DNA from: Siphonodentalium dalli | Lineage: Eukaryota > Mollusca > Scaphopoda > Gadilida > Siphonodentaliidae | Assembly: GCA_032622095.1 (NCBI GenBank) | Contig: CP136062.1 | Coordinates: 56,215,849 to 56,279,848 of the forward strand | Direction: 5' to 3' | DNA: 64,000 nt | In this document: one piece after another, positions 46,201 to 53,636 of the stretch | How the letters are laid out: each line of letters starts with the position of its first letter | How positions within the stretch are numbered: the first letter of the stretch is position 1 | Notes under the pieces: generated by a model | Told to the model about the DNA's origin: nothing | Databases searched by the model: none | Seen by the model: only the letters and a program-made list of their open reading frames with translations | Made by a program: the position numbers and the translations under genes

Positions 46201-46990
46201 GGCTTTGAAACTATGCGGGATATGGAGTGCATTGGGTGTATATAAGTCCATTATAGGAACAAACGCACAATATATATAAACATTGTGCCTCCAGTTATCG
46301 GAAATCGGTCCGATAAGCTTTTTCATTATCGGAACATCACTATCAGGAACAACACTAACTAACTTGTAAGTATAATACCTGGTATATTGTACCGGTACCT
46401 GGTTTAATATTCCGTAAAGCCTAAAGGTGATTTTTAACAAAATAATGGGCATACATGTAGCTACCGGTATATTTCTTTGAAATTTTTCAAGTTTGGGCGA
46501 AAACGGAGAAGTCTAATGACATTGCCATCATCGTTATTGTTGTTGTTGAATTTTCCTCCGTTATATTGGAGCACCCAGGTAATGTTCTGTAAATGGTTGT
46601 TGAGTTTATCCTCTGATTGTATCGTTGAATAATCACATTATATATGCACAATAAATCACAAGTCGGATGAGTTAGTGGAGAGTTAGTATGAAGACACTAT
46701 ATAAGAATTTATCAAGTCTTGGTAATGATTAGATCAGATTGAAACTGTGATGGCAAAGGCAATTGTCTATTGTTGCATCTGAATTTTGCCTTTCCTTTCT
46801 CAATTGATTCAGTAACTTTGCTAATTTCCTGTGTACTGGAGCTGATCAGTGGGTGAGAGCAATCCAACAGACATTGGGTCAATAAATCTTAAAACAGGTT
46901 TACATACCTTCCCTCTATTCTGCAGTTGTGTGTGTCCATCACAAGTGCAGCATTTATTGCCTCAAAAGTGGAGTTTTCCAGGAGCTTCAT
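31183..46990 (-). CDS. MAF1: MAF1, repressor of RNA polymerase III transcription (whole gene, 6 coding exons)
   Basis: Nuclear and cytoplasmic repressor that binds RNA polymerase III and blocks TFIIIB recruitment under stress or TOR inhibition (known for the family). Six exons read off the minus strand join in frame to 690 nt, 229 aa plus stop. The N-terminus [16 protein letters not shown], the [10 protein letters not shown] block, the PDYDFS motif, the SREPS stretch, and [18 protein letters not shown] are all family hallmarks. Human MAF1 is 256 aa; the difference is mainly a shorter linker after LSPPQ and a shorter acidic tail. Introns 1 to 5 are about 3.9, 4.1, 4.7, 1.35 and 1.2 kb, all GT-AG. 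No frameshift or internal stop is seen, so the gene looks functional. The introns are full of foldback elements listed separately. Exon positions and identity are seen directly; function is from the family. Confidence 0.95.
31495..31788. mobile_element. CAGTAATGCCC MITE, rearranged copy (MAF1 intron 5)
   Basis: TA-flanked. The left arm is interrupted after 45 bp by unrelated AT-rich sequence. The right arm is followed by a second terminus (GAGCATTACTG) 50 bp on. The extra 40 bp (ATTGTAGCC...TTTAATGGAGGG) also flanks the copy at 25497-25627. Confidence 0.75.
31852..32420. mobile_element. Diverged TTAAAGGTACTC-family element (MAF1 intron 5)
   Basis: Carries inverted GAGTCGAGGAA (31916) and TTCCTCGACTCAAATCAAAT (32350) blocks around a non-palindromic middle. 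Termini are lost. Confidence 0.6.
32455..32574 (-). CDS. MAF1: MAF1 coding exon 5
   Basis: 120 nt between acceptor TTTTTAG| and donor AATAG|GTAGGC. It completes Ser and reads [20 protein letters not shown], then [19 protein letters not shown]. This holds the most conserved MAF1 box ([10 protein letters not shown]). The donor GTAGGC is weaker than the others but is the only GT that preserves frame with the last exon. Confidence 0.95.
   Translation of the reverse strand, partial: LQPRAIVRSIWRRRQHMVFQLFLLQQKNEENCILYLQSK
32681..32878. mobile_element. CAGTAATGCCC palindromic MITE (MAF1 intron 4)
   Basis: 198 bp with TA on both sides. Ends CAGTAATGCCCTAAGTAATC and the complement. It includes a small duplication of the AGTAATCGACTCCATAACCA block. 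It lies 106 bp upstream (minus sense) of exon 5. Confidence 0.85.
32900..33122. mobile_element. GCAGAATGAGGTCCCC MITE, left part (MAF1 intron 4)
   Basis: One full palindromic module (GGTCCCCAGAGGGTGAATTT and complement) followed by the spacer shared with 27551-27952. The right module is missing. Confidence 0.78.
33293..33505 (-). repeat. Dispersed repeat, copy 2 (MAF1 intron 4)
   Basis: Reverse-complement relative of 18475-18695, sharing GATGGCGAAATCATTTTCGT and CCTCCAGTTGGCATA. Confidence 0.65.
33614..33864 (+). mobile_element. TTAACCCTTTCATGA foldback element (MAF1 intron 4)
   Basis: About 250 bp. The left TTAT and right TCAA show decay of the TTAA duplication. Both hairpins are present, the first partly eroded. 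It ends 64 bp from the exon 4 donor. Confidence 0.82.
33928..34040 (-). CDS. MAF1: MAF1 coding exon 4
   Basis: 113 nt between acceptor TTTATTTAG| and donor TACAG|GTAAGT. It encodes [20 protein letters not shown], then [17 protein letters not shown] and two bases of Ser. It corresponds to the human WVVNAV...LWNAVDEEI region. Exon 3 ends on a complete codon, so this exon starts in phase 0. Confidence 0.94.
34139..34263. repeat. Imperfect palindrome (MAF1 intron 3)
   Basis: TCAGCCCTTTTAAAT at the left and ATGAGGGCTGTCA at the right, with CATTGTCG / GACAATTATG inside. Confidence 0.55.
34532..34692 (+). repeat. Dispersed repeat, copy 2 of 306-456 (MAF1 intron 3)
   Basis: Shares TTATTCCACACCCGTTGACA, CCAGCCATTGAATACAT and GTTGACACTATTGCCAAG with the copy near the window start. 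Confidence 0.65.
34850..35080 (+). repeat. GACC[CG]GCGGT tandem repeat (MAF1 intron 3)
   Basis: About four imperfect units of 37 to 40 bp, each with a CGCAGTGACC or CACGGTC block and GCATTTCATGACC. Its left border (GCTCTAATTAATTGACC, CCTCCTTAACGAGGTTGAC) is found inverted at 56940-57020. Confidence 0.7.
35100..36557. other. MAF1 intron 3, unassigned
   Basis: Contains a minus-strand ORF at 35524-35724 and a plus-strand ORF at 35783-36034. Neither resembles a known family. No repeat recognised. Confidence 0.35.
36564..37648. mobile_element. CAGGGATGTGC inverted-repeat element (MAF1 intron 3)
   Basis: 1085 bp with ends CAGGGATGTGC and GCACATCCCTG, and exact 6-bp direct repeats ATTATA outside (36558-36563 and 37649-37654). 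The edges are GC-rich (CGGGCGGGAGGG, CCCGCCCGGCGCCGCCCGGC), unlike the surroundings. No transposase ORF; non-autonomous DNA transposon. The CAGGG end is hAT-like, but a 6-bp duplication is not typical of hAT. Confidence 0.78.
38215..38520 (+). repeat. Two-unit CATAACTC tandem repeat (MAF1 intron 3)
   Basis: Units of about 152 bp share AAAAAGGG[TC]CATAACTC and CTCGATCTGTATTTTGGGCT. They belong to the dispersed CATAACTC family. Confidence 0.75.
38691..38856 (-). CDS. MAF1: MAF1 coding exon 3
   Basis: 166 nt between acceptor CATTTTCAG| and donor TCGAG|GTACAT. It encodes [20 protein letters not shown], then [28 protein letters not shown] in frame and SREPSVE. The KTLFYLI and PDYDFS motifs are diagnostic of MAF1. 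The acceptor lies only 40 bp from the end of a TTAA-type foldback element (38897-39361), which is noted as a finding. Confidence 0.96.
38897..39361 (+). mobile_element. TTAACCCTTTACCCAACA foldback element (MAF1 intron 2)
   Basis: 465 bp, in inverse orientation to 23347-23745, with both hairpins intact and an expanded poly-T/A spacer between them. Its left TTAA begins 40 bp from the exon 3 acceptor. Confidence 0.88.
40161..40304. mobile_element. Foldback MITE (MAF1 intron 2)
   Basis: AATGTTATTATACAATGTTG and TTCTTGTACTCGTCCAGGTT at the left pair with the complement at 40248-40304. The loop is about 35 bp and contains TCATATTGGACTTG, also seen near 39870. Confidence 0.82.
40421..40445. repeat. 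TACATGTA microsatellite-like block
   Basis: Runs of (ACATGT). Similar blocks occur at 40808-40828, 41284-41297, 43692-43706 and 44304-44340, all in MAF1 introns 1 and 2. Confidence 0.8.
40900..41112. mobile_element. CAGTAATGCCC palindromic MITE (MAF1 intron 2)
   Basis: Near-perfect arms around GCTCTCGCCGAGAG. The left end is CTGTAATGCCC; the right end decays to GGGCATTATTA. Confidence 0.84.
41460..42050. repeat. CATAACTC-family repeat region (MAF1 intron 2)
   Basis: AAGCCATAACTCCTGAC at the start, three AATGTCCATG blocks near 41605-41640, and a small hairpin at 41812-41838. Overlapping ORFs are artefacts. Confidence 0.45.
42296..42397 (+). mobile_element. CAGTAATGCCC MITE, left arm only (MAF1 intron 2)
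   Basis: CAGTAATGCCC through CATTCATCGGAAAGCT, then unrelated sequence. Confidence 0.8.
42913..43050 (-). CDS. MAF1: MAF1 coding exon 2
   Basis: 138 nt between acceptor TTGTAATCAG| and donor AACAG|GTAAGA. It completes Arg and reads [20 protein letters not shown], then a Ser/Pro-rich linker ending [14 protein letters not shown] and two bases of Arg. The [10 protein letters not shown] block matches the conserved MAF1 region. The variable linker is where human MAF1 carries its phosphorylation sites. This copy keeps SPPQ but is shorter. Confidence 0.95.
43349..43572 (+). repeat. Duplicated segment, copy 1 (MAF1 intron 1)
   Basis: GTTTATAAATTACCGGTACA through TAATACCAAAAATATTCAGA. Copy 2 lies at 43841-44068. 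Mostly identical with small indels. Confidence 0.88.
43573..43840 (+). repeat. GCCGCGGTGTAC tandem repeat (MAF1 intron 1)
   Basis: About five imperfect units of 35 to 45 bp with [CG]C[CA][AG]YGGTGTAC and TTGCC[AG] blocks, lying between the two duplicated segments. ORFs on both strands across it are artefacts. Confidence 0.65.
43841..44068 (+). repeat. Duplicated segment, copy 2 (MAF1 intron 1)
   Basis: See 43349-43572. This copy carries an additional TACATGTACTAGTA insertion. Confidence 0.88.
45090..45266 (+). pseudogene. LINE ORF2 C-terminal remnant (MAF1 intron 1, antisense)
   Basis: Reads [20 protein letters not shown], then [16 protein letters not shown] and a tail to TAG at 45264-45266. 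S-F-x-x-R-V-x-x-x-W-N-x-L-P-x-x-V-V and F-K-x-x-L-D-K-F are the signature of CR1/L2-type reverse-transcriptase C-termini. The upstream part is absent, as expected for 5' truncation. Confidence 0.85.
45282..46342. mobile_element. hAT-type non-autonomous element (MAF1 intron 1)
   Basis: 1061 bp, from TAGTGATGTTCCGATAATCG to the complementary CATTATCGGAACATCACTA, with subterminal TCGG-rich repeats. Direct flanks TTAGGAAC and TCAGGAAC match 7 of 8, the hAT target length. It inserted just after the LINE stop codon. No transposase; the 125-codon minus-strand ORF at 46075-46452 crosses the right end and is artefactual. Confidence 0.85.
46908..46990 (-). CDS. MAF1: MAF1 coding exon 1
   Basis: The ATG lies at 46990-46988, 83 nt before the donor. 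It encodes [20 protein letters not shown], then HNCRIEG and two bases of Arg. The donor reads GAAG|GTATGT. The start is supported by alignment to the universally conserved MKLLEN start of MAF1 proteins. The upstream minus-strand context is AAGTAAAATG. Confidence 0.94.
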
Positions 46991-47430
46991 TTTACTTGTA
47001 ATTCTTGGATTTGATCTGTTCACAATCTCACAGATATATTTACTATTTAATTGGCAATCCTTTTGGTGTCACTCGACAGTTGTAACCGAATTCACTCGTT
47101 GTCAATATTTGTCACACTTACATTAAGTTACAAGGAAGTGAGAAATATTCAAACTTTCTTTTGTGAAATTTTCAGTTCCTTGTTTCGTCCAGAGAAATAA
47201 AAAAAAATTAAAATAAATTTAAAGAATGTGAAACAAGAATAAAACACGACGAAGGACAGTTCTTCGGGATACTTTTAGGGTGACGTCTTAGTACTTTTGA
47301 CATTTTAACCTCTCGTGAGTTGAAATCTTTTCCGTTTTTATCCATGAAATCGGAAGTGTAAACAACCGCCATTGAAAACAGCTGATAAATGTCAAACAAG
47401 ATATTTGCTTCAAAATTGTAGCTCAACCAA
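46991..47430 (-). promoter_or_regulatory. Probable MAF1 5' UTR and promoter region
   Basis: Upstream of the MAF1 ATG. Around 47350-47375 the minus strand carries AATGGCGG (YY1-like) and CTTCCG (ETS-like) motifs, as is common near TATA-less housekeeping starts. A short minus-strand ORF beginning MAVVYTSDFMDKNG overlaps this place but resembles nothing I know. The position of the transcription start is inference. Confidence 0.3.
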
Positions 47431-47930
47431 GTACTTGATCTCGATTATTGTTGTGTAATCCTTTGCAGTGGACCAGACTATTATCAGAATAATTGGTGTC
47501 TGATTTCTATATGCTGAGTAAATATGTATATTTGAGTCGAAAACTTCTTAACAATTTTACCCTTCACAAACAAAAAATTGATAAACAATCCCATAATACA
47601 TCGTGAGTCAAGGATATTTATAGAGCGGTGTTTCGAAAATAAAGTCCGGGTAGATAAAAAAAACCTTAAAGATTGCTGAAACGGATTGTTGTCGAATAAA
47701 TTTTTTATTTTTTTTATTTTGCTCGAATAATTTGTTCTTGTACTTGTTCTTGTCGTTGTTGTTCTTGTTGAAATCCACTGTTCACTATCTGTTGAATAAA
47801 GACTCACGTGCTTTGATCCCTCAGGTACTGTAACTGCAAGTACTAATACTCTCTACTTCATAACGGAATTAACCTTTACTTCTCCAGATACCCTTCTGTC
47901 TTGTCTCCACGAACCCTGGCATCTCGATCT
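47431..47930. other. Gene-free AT-rich stretch
   Basis: Poly-T/A rich. The minus-strand ORF at 47484-47807 includes a CAA/GTT-type simple repeat and is not a gene. Confidence 0.4.
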
Positions 47931-47934
47931 CATA

Positions 47935-48980
47935 TTATACCCCCATACTGTTTTGCACATGTCCGTGCGTGCGTCCGTCTGTGTGTCCGTGCGTACGTCC
48001 GTCCGATGTCTGTCCATGTCATAACTTGAACAGTAGTACTCGGATCTCAATGAAATTAGGTATGGATGTTCACTACTATGAGGACATTAAATAGAGGGTT
48101 CCATCGTTTTGTTCTGATTTTCCATTCTTCTAGAGTTATTCATCTTTGTTTATCTGGAAATGTTGGATTTTTGGTCCGTCTGGTGTCTGTTCATGTCGTA
48201 ACTTCAACAGTTGTGCTGGGATCTCAATGAAATTTGGTATGGATGTTCACAACTATGAGGACATTAAATAGAGGGTTCCATCGTTTTGTTCGGATATTCC
48301 ATTCTAGAGTTATTCATCTTTGTTTATCTGGAAATGTTTGATTTTTGGTCCGTCTAGTGTCTGTTCATGTCATAACTTGAACAGCAGTGCTCGGATCTTA
48401 ATGAAATTTTGTATGGATGTTCACTACTATGAGGGCATTCAATAGAGGGTTACATCGTTTTGTTCAGATTTTCCATTCTAGAGTTATTCATCTTTGTTTA
48501 TCTGGAAATGTTGGCTTTTTGGTCTGTCGGGTGTCTGTTCATGTCGTAACTTCAACGTTTGTTTTGGGATCTCAATGAAATTTGGTATGGATGTTCACTA
48601 CTATGAGGACATTCAATAGATGGTTCCATTGTTATGTTCCGCTTTTCAATTCTAGAGTTATTCATCTTTGTTTATCTGGAAATGTTGGCTTTCTGGTCCG
48701 TCTGGTGTCTGTTCATGTCGTAACTTGAACAGTAATGCTCGGATCTCAATGAAATTTTGTATGGATGTTCACCACTACGAGGACATTTAATGGCACATTC
48801 AATTGTTTTGTTTTGGTTTTTTGTTCTATATATAGTTATTCATCTTTGTTTATATGAAAATGTTGATTTTTGGGTCCATCTGTCTGAGTATAGCAGTAAT
48901 AAGTTATAGATATGCCCACACTAGGCGGTATGCCACAAGGGGTTATGCACCGGACGACAGTCCATCTCTTGTTTATCACT
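47935..48980 (+). repeat. Dispersed element with five 174-bp tandem units
   Basis: Opens with TACCCCCATACTG and GTCCGTGCGTGCGTCCGTC. About five units follow, each with TCATGTCGTAACTT, GGATCTCAATGAAATT, GGTATGGATGTTCACTACTA and AGAGTTATTCATCTTTGTTT. GGATGTTCAC recurs at about 48065, 48241, 48415, 48585 and 48760. A partial relative lies at 61600-61690. Confidence 0.9.
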
Positions 48981-49374
48981 TCTTCCCTCTCGACAGTCCA
49001 CAAATTTCACAAATCATCATGTTCATTGTATATATAATCTGAGCAATTGTTAAGAAACGATAAAAACATTGAATTTTAATAAATATGAGTGCCAGCTAGT
49101 GTAAGTGGTTGAAAATATAATTTGTTTTTCTTTCGGTCCCAAGATTGAACACTCCAATCGCCAAATAGCTTTATATTGTCTTGGCTCTGCGAGAGAAGGC
49201 TTCATTTGTATAATAATGTTGAGTTAGATTTTTAATTGCATAATATATCATCATATCCCCATGCCTCGGCCTCGGCTTACACTTTATAGTGTGTCCCCCA
49301 GTTATTGATAACAATGTTGTTATGCAGTGTGGTCCACCCTTATAAGCAGGGAGCGCAATCAACTGGAATTTGGC

Positions 49375-49745
49375 CACAGACAAAACTAACCCTACGTATC
49401 AAATTTCGTCGAATTCCCATCAAAATTGGCGATTTTACCTTGAAGTTACCCGATTTCAAGGTCAAGGTCACGTCGCACGGGCAAATGAATATGCTTATGA
49501 GACTCGCCATAAGAAAGTACCACCACATACCAAGTTTCATCGAAATCCCGTGATATTCGGGCGTTTGACCTTGAAATGACCCGATGTCAAGGTCAATGTC
49601 ACGTCGCACGGGCCTATGCCACTTCCCGACAGAAAATACCACACATACCAAGTTTCATCGAAATCGGCTCGACCGTTTTCGAGTTCATTGCGCGAACACA
49701 CATACACACAGACACACAAACAGATCTTCCAAAATATATAATAGA
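49375..49745 (+). repeat. GACCTTGAA / CAAGTTTCATCGAAATC repeat, plus arm
   Basis: AACCCTACGTATCAAATTTC at the start, two CAAGGTCA[AC]GTCACGTCGCA blocks and an AAAATATATAATAGAT tail. It forms an inverted pair with the next element. Confidence 0.75.
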
Positions 49746-49769
49746 TAACTAATAGTTGGAAGGATAATA

Positions 49770-50105
49770 TGACATGACATTGACCTTGAAATCGGGTAAA
49801 TTCAAGGTCAAATCGCGAATTTTGATGGGATTTCGACGAAATTTGATACGTAGGGTTACTTTTGTCCACTGAGTGTATTGGACGGGTCGAGTCGTGACCC
49901 CGACCTGATCTTGACCTTCAAAATGATCAATTCGATGTCAGATCGGGTAAAACCGGATGGATTTCGACGGGTACTTTTGTCGGGTACTTTTCTCCGGGCA
50001 GTGTTTTGGACGGGTCAAATCGTTACCCCACCTGACCTTCAAAATGGTCAATTCAAGATCAAAGCCCGGACGAAGTCGGGTCACCTTCTAGTATTATATA
50101 TAAAG
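49770..50105 (-). repeat. GACCTTGAA repeat, inverted arm
   Basis: The first 100 bp are the complement of 49378-49470. The rest (GACGGGTCAAATCG, CCCGGACGAAGTCGGGTCAC) is the complement of 14185-14345. Confidence 0.75.
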
Positions 50106-50414
50106 AACCGATTAAATTAGGAGAGAACCGACTAGATCGAGAGATAACCCACACAGACACATATGAAAATATTCGTGGTCACGTCGTGACGTGACATATT
50201 TATGATATCATATATTCATTTAGTGATATCATAAAATGAATTATTGATATCACTAAATATTGAATAAATAGAAGAACGGCGCCACATATAGGAATTTGAC
50301 CACCCTGGCTGACATAGAGCGTGCATACTCACATCAGGCACTGACCTGGAAACTCTAATGAATGTGGTAGACGTGCTAGATCCGTGACTACCCGAGACAA
50401 TCCGCACCCGTTCA

Positions 50415-50450
50415 CTGTGGGACAACCCGCCCCCGGACAACCGGCCCCAA
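50415..50450 (+). repeat. GGGACAACCCGCC direct repeat, left of MULE locus
   Basis: GGGACAACCCGCCCCCGG then ACAACCGGCCCC. The same motif recurs twice at 53637-53680, in the same orientation. Confidence 0.6.
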
Positions 50451-50725
50451 AAATCAATTAGCGGTAATCAGTGTCTAATTAGGAGGTGTGAGGGGATTAT
50501 GAGATGTTTGTTTAACGAAACTGGGTTGTTTTTTTATCGATTTTTATTTGATAACATAGACAACAATAAAAACACATGTAATATAATATAACTTATGAAC
50601 ACAAAAATGCAATCAACTATAATATGTTTATTTATTACGAAGTTTAATGAACAAAATTTAAAAACGGAATGAATGAATATGAACGAAGATTAAAAACACA
50701 ATTTAATAAGTTTAACGAACAATGA

Positions 50726-51919
50726 TTAATTTGAGGCTGTCGCTGCTGCTGCTGTTGTCTTTCTGCACTGTGCCGGTCTCTTCTTTGTTCCGTAGACTTT
50801 TGAACACTTCTTCAGGAAGCTGGCTGTTGTTAACCTCGGTGGATCGGACATATAATCATCCCAAAACTCCCTAATCTTCATGGCCTGGATTGTATAACGT
50901 GATCGGGATTCTGTGTCGAGATCTGCCGAGGTGACTCGTGTAGAAACCGTCTGGGCCTCCTTCTGCAGAAGTGGGACCATGGTATAAAAATATAAGCCGG
51001 TCCCCATTGTGTTCATTCGTCTATGCCATGCTTCGATGTCGTTGTTGGTGCGGACGTCATATAGGTATATGCTCCAACTCTCTGGGGGGGGATGATGAGC
51101 TCGTGATCCACTGGCGCTGCATGTAGTCTAGGACCTCCCTGATCTTTGAACCTTCAGACGTTCTGTCATAGTACTCCTGGAACGTTTCCCTTATTTGTGG
51201 AGCCGGGGGGAAGGGAAGAGCAAGCAACAGTTTCTGACGGATGAAATTGTGCAATGGACCCTTCTGATCATATGCCGTCTTAAGGCCGACGGTTGATGTG
51301 TGTCTATTCACGGCCTGCGTCCAATGGAAGCAGCACCCCTTTACATCTGCATCTGGAAATACTTCTTTCACAGCTTTCCAAGCCGCTGTAAAATAGAAAA
51401 CAATTGTTAGAATATTTGTAATGATTACATAAGTATAATATAATTTATGAGAATTTATAATATTTGTAATAAAGTATTTTTTTTTTTAAAGAAAGTATAT
51501 AGTATAACAGTGGTATACACACCTTCTTCAAAGTCTAGCATGAAGTGAGTCACTTCAGGCATGTCCAGTTTGGCAACGTAATCCTGTTTCGTTCGTCGAG
51601 ACATCAATGCGAAGACTAGAGGGAACTGCTTCCTTTTGCCGTCTTTCTGTACAAACGCATTGATGGACATCAGCTGACCTCGCAGAGTGGCTGTTTTGAA
51701 CGGAGCTCCCACAATCTTGAACGTTCCATCGATGAACCATCTGCGTGCGGTGTTGAGGAGGCTCAGTTGAAACGGTGTTGAAAAAACTATGTGGCGACAG
51801 GTGTCTAGGTTGATGTCTGCTATAAGGAATTCGTCGGTGTTGAGATAGTCGGTGTCGATCTGGAAGTGGATGTTCTCAGGTGGTGATGGCTTGTTCTTTG
51901 ATCTGTATCTGTTCAACAT
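50726..51919 (-). pseudogene. MULE-type transposase core, one intron, one frameshift
   Basis: Mutator-like (MULE) transposase domain, perhaps a once-active or co-opted transposase. Exon A (51523-51919) has HFQIDTDYLNTDEFLIAD, the catalytic RRWFIDGTFKIV block, KQFPLVFALMSRRTKQDYVA and HFMLDFEE. A 137-bp intron (51386-51522) starts GAAG|GTGTGT and ends TTTTACAG|. Splicing restores EEAAWKAVKEVFPDADVKGC, then CFHWTQAVNR. Exon B continues through FIRQKLLLALPFPPAPQI to a C8 run (51084-51091) where the frame shifts by one. After it the expected SIYLYDVRTNNDIEAWHRRM follows, then a tail ending in Ala/Thr repeats at TAA. The region between DYVA and the DFE motif is about ten residues shorter than usual. 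The shift may be decay or a base-calling error. Confidence 0.82.
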
Positions 51920-52018
51920 TCGCTTCGTTGTCGCATGGTATTTATATAGATTTTAAAATATTACAAAGTGATTTACAGAACACAAGACCGTAAGTATACA
52001 ATAATGAGAAGACTAGAG

Positions 52019-52201
52019 GGAACTGCAGCTGTCTTTGCAAGGCTTGCAAATGAAATTAAGGGCGACTGTCCCTCGTTTCGCATGAAAAACGTGGTCGATT
52101 CCAGTGTCACATAGTCGGTGTTGCCAGCGCCCACAAACATCACAATCAACGGCATGCTGCTTCGGTCGGACCTCTAAATCGCAGTGAATGCAAGGAAACA
52201 T
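52019..52201 (-). pseudogene. PHD-like zinc finger fragment of the MULE protein
   Basis: Starts MFPCIHCDLEVRPKQHAVDC and continues DVCGRWQHRLCDTG to FICKPCKD. The C-x2-C, C-x2-C, H-x2-C, C-x2-C spacing fits a PHD or PHD-like finger, which often sits N-terminal to the MULE domain in molluscan genes (recalled). A plausible acceptor (CATTCAG|) precedes the ATG. The frame ends at TAG right where a duplicate of the PLVFA-coding stretch begins. Confidence 0.65.
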
Positions 52202-52305
52202 ACTTGCTGAATGAAGATGTGAAGTGAGTGGTTTGGGGGGGCTAACCCCGGGATCTTCGAAAGGGTCGAGTGACCCTTTCCTTAACCCCTCATTTTTAGC
52301 TTTAT

Positions 52306-53118
52306 TTATGCCGGTGGTGTTGCTGACGAAGAGGCATCCGAGGGATGTTCTGTTTGTTGTTGTAGTTCTGTTTTCTGTTGATGTTGAAGGAGCCGGCTTT
52401 TCCGTGTTCCTTCAATCAATGAGACCACTGATACGTAGTTGTCGGTACCTGGAGTCAGGAATTTCAGGGAATTTTCCATTAATTTGATGACATCGTCTGT
52501 GTACTGTGAGCTGGTACTGGTGTTGTTGTTGGTGGTGGTGGAGCTGGGGGACACCGGGATGTGTTGGTAATCCGGTGTCCGAGGTGTATAGCTATCCAGT
52601 TCCACGTCGAAGCTGACGGCAGGAACATCTGGGGTGGTATCCACGTCCCTGTCTCCGCAAGCTTCGACGACGACAGCAGGAACCTCCGGCAGATCAACGG
52701 AGTCCCTGCTAGCTGGTGCAATGTCGCCTGTCTCCATGCAGGTCGGGTCGTCTGGGCGTCTCTCAGACAACTCCGACCTACCGGCTGTGACATTGGACGT
52801 CGGCTGAACCACACGGGGAGTGGTGACTGGCAGATCAACAGTCACCCCCTTCTCCCATTTTGCCCGTCTGGCGGCGTCCCTTTTCCTTCTTGAAGGCGTC
52901 TTTTTCTTTGTGGGTCCCTTCTTCCCACCCTTCATTGGACAGCGGGTGGTCTTGGAGTTGGTGTCCCGGGTCTGAGATTTCTGGGTTCCAGCATCTTCAG
53001 TCCTGAACTCCAGGCAAAGAGTCAGATATCCCCGGCTAGACTGGAGAGACCAGTTAGCGATGTCCAATATCCGACTTCTTTGCACTGCGGCCAACACGGC
53101 GTCTGGGATTAAATCCAT
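52306..53118 (-). CDS. Basic, low-complexity ORF upstream of the MULE locus
   Basis: The open frame extends from at least 53187 to 52306; the first ATG is at 53118. It encodes DLIPDAVLAAVQRSRILDIA, a lysine/arginine block (KKGPTKKKTPSRRKRDAARR), then a long Ser/Thr/Pro/acidic region and a Gln-rich end. The layout (short folded N-terminus, basic block, disordered tail) resembles ORF1-like proteins of invertebrate transposable elements, but I cannot name the family. Same strand and 105 bp upstream of the zinc-finger fragment, so it may be part of the same element. Confidence 0.5.
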   Translation of the reverse strand: MDLIPDAVLAAVQRSRILDIANWSLQSSRGYLTLCLEFRTEDAGTQKSQTRDTNSKTTRCPMKGGKKGPTKKKTPSRRKRDAARRAKWEKGVTVDLPVTTPRVVQPTSNVTAGRSELSERRPDDPTCMETGDIAPASRDSVDLPEVPAVVVEACGDRDVDTTPDVPAVSFDVELDSYTPRTPDYQHIPVSPSSTTTNNNTSTSSQYTDDVIKLMENSLKFLTPGTDNYVSVVSLIEGTRKSRLLQHQQKTELQQQTEHPSDASSSATPPA

Positions 53119-53636
53119 AAGCCTAATCCAAAACCGTCTCACTGGCGTTAAGTACGAGGGCAGCTGCACCCAGAGGCGCGGCCACACGACTCACCCGTGC
53201 TCGAAGACCGAAGAAAAAGACCGAAGAGGAACTAATAAGGATCGAAGCAATCACGACCGTTTCGCTCCACTCTCAGGCCAGAGGAATGAAGATGTCCCAC
53301 ACTCAAGAGTTAATATACCCAGTTCCGTCGGCATCGTTCAAAAGCTGTTTGTATGCTCACCTCCAGTTAACATCAGTGAGATGAATCCCGATCACTAAGT
53401 GTTGTGATAACACAATGTGATAATGAACCATTTGCATCAAACGTTTGTTTTGAAAGCACCCATTTTAATTAGTCTTCACTGACCTTAAGTGCCGTTCAGT
53501 TGTCAAAACATCGTGTCATTCTTTATCTCAGTCCACGCATTGACATAATTAATGAATAAACACATGTTTTGTTGATCAAAATCTTTAATAATATATCATC
53601 AAAGAACATAAAAGAACACAATCACTATTAGCAATT

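Noticed and set aside
46075-46452. 125-codon minus-strand ORF
   Set aside because: It spans the right terminal inverted repeat of the hAT element and unrelated flank. No protein family resemblance.
52224-53398. Plus-strand ORFs over the MULE-side basic ORF
   Set aside because: Shadows of the minus-strand frame; composition mirrors its codon bias.
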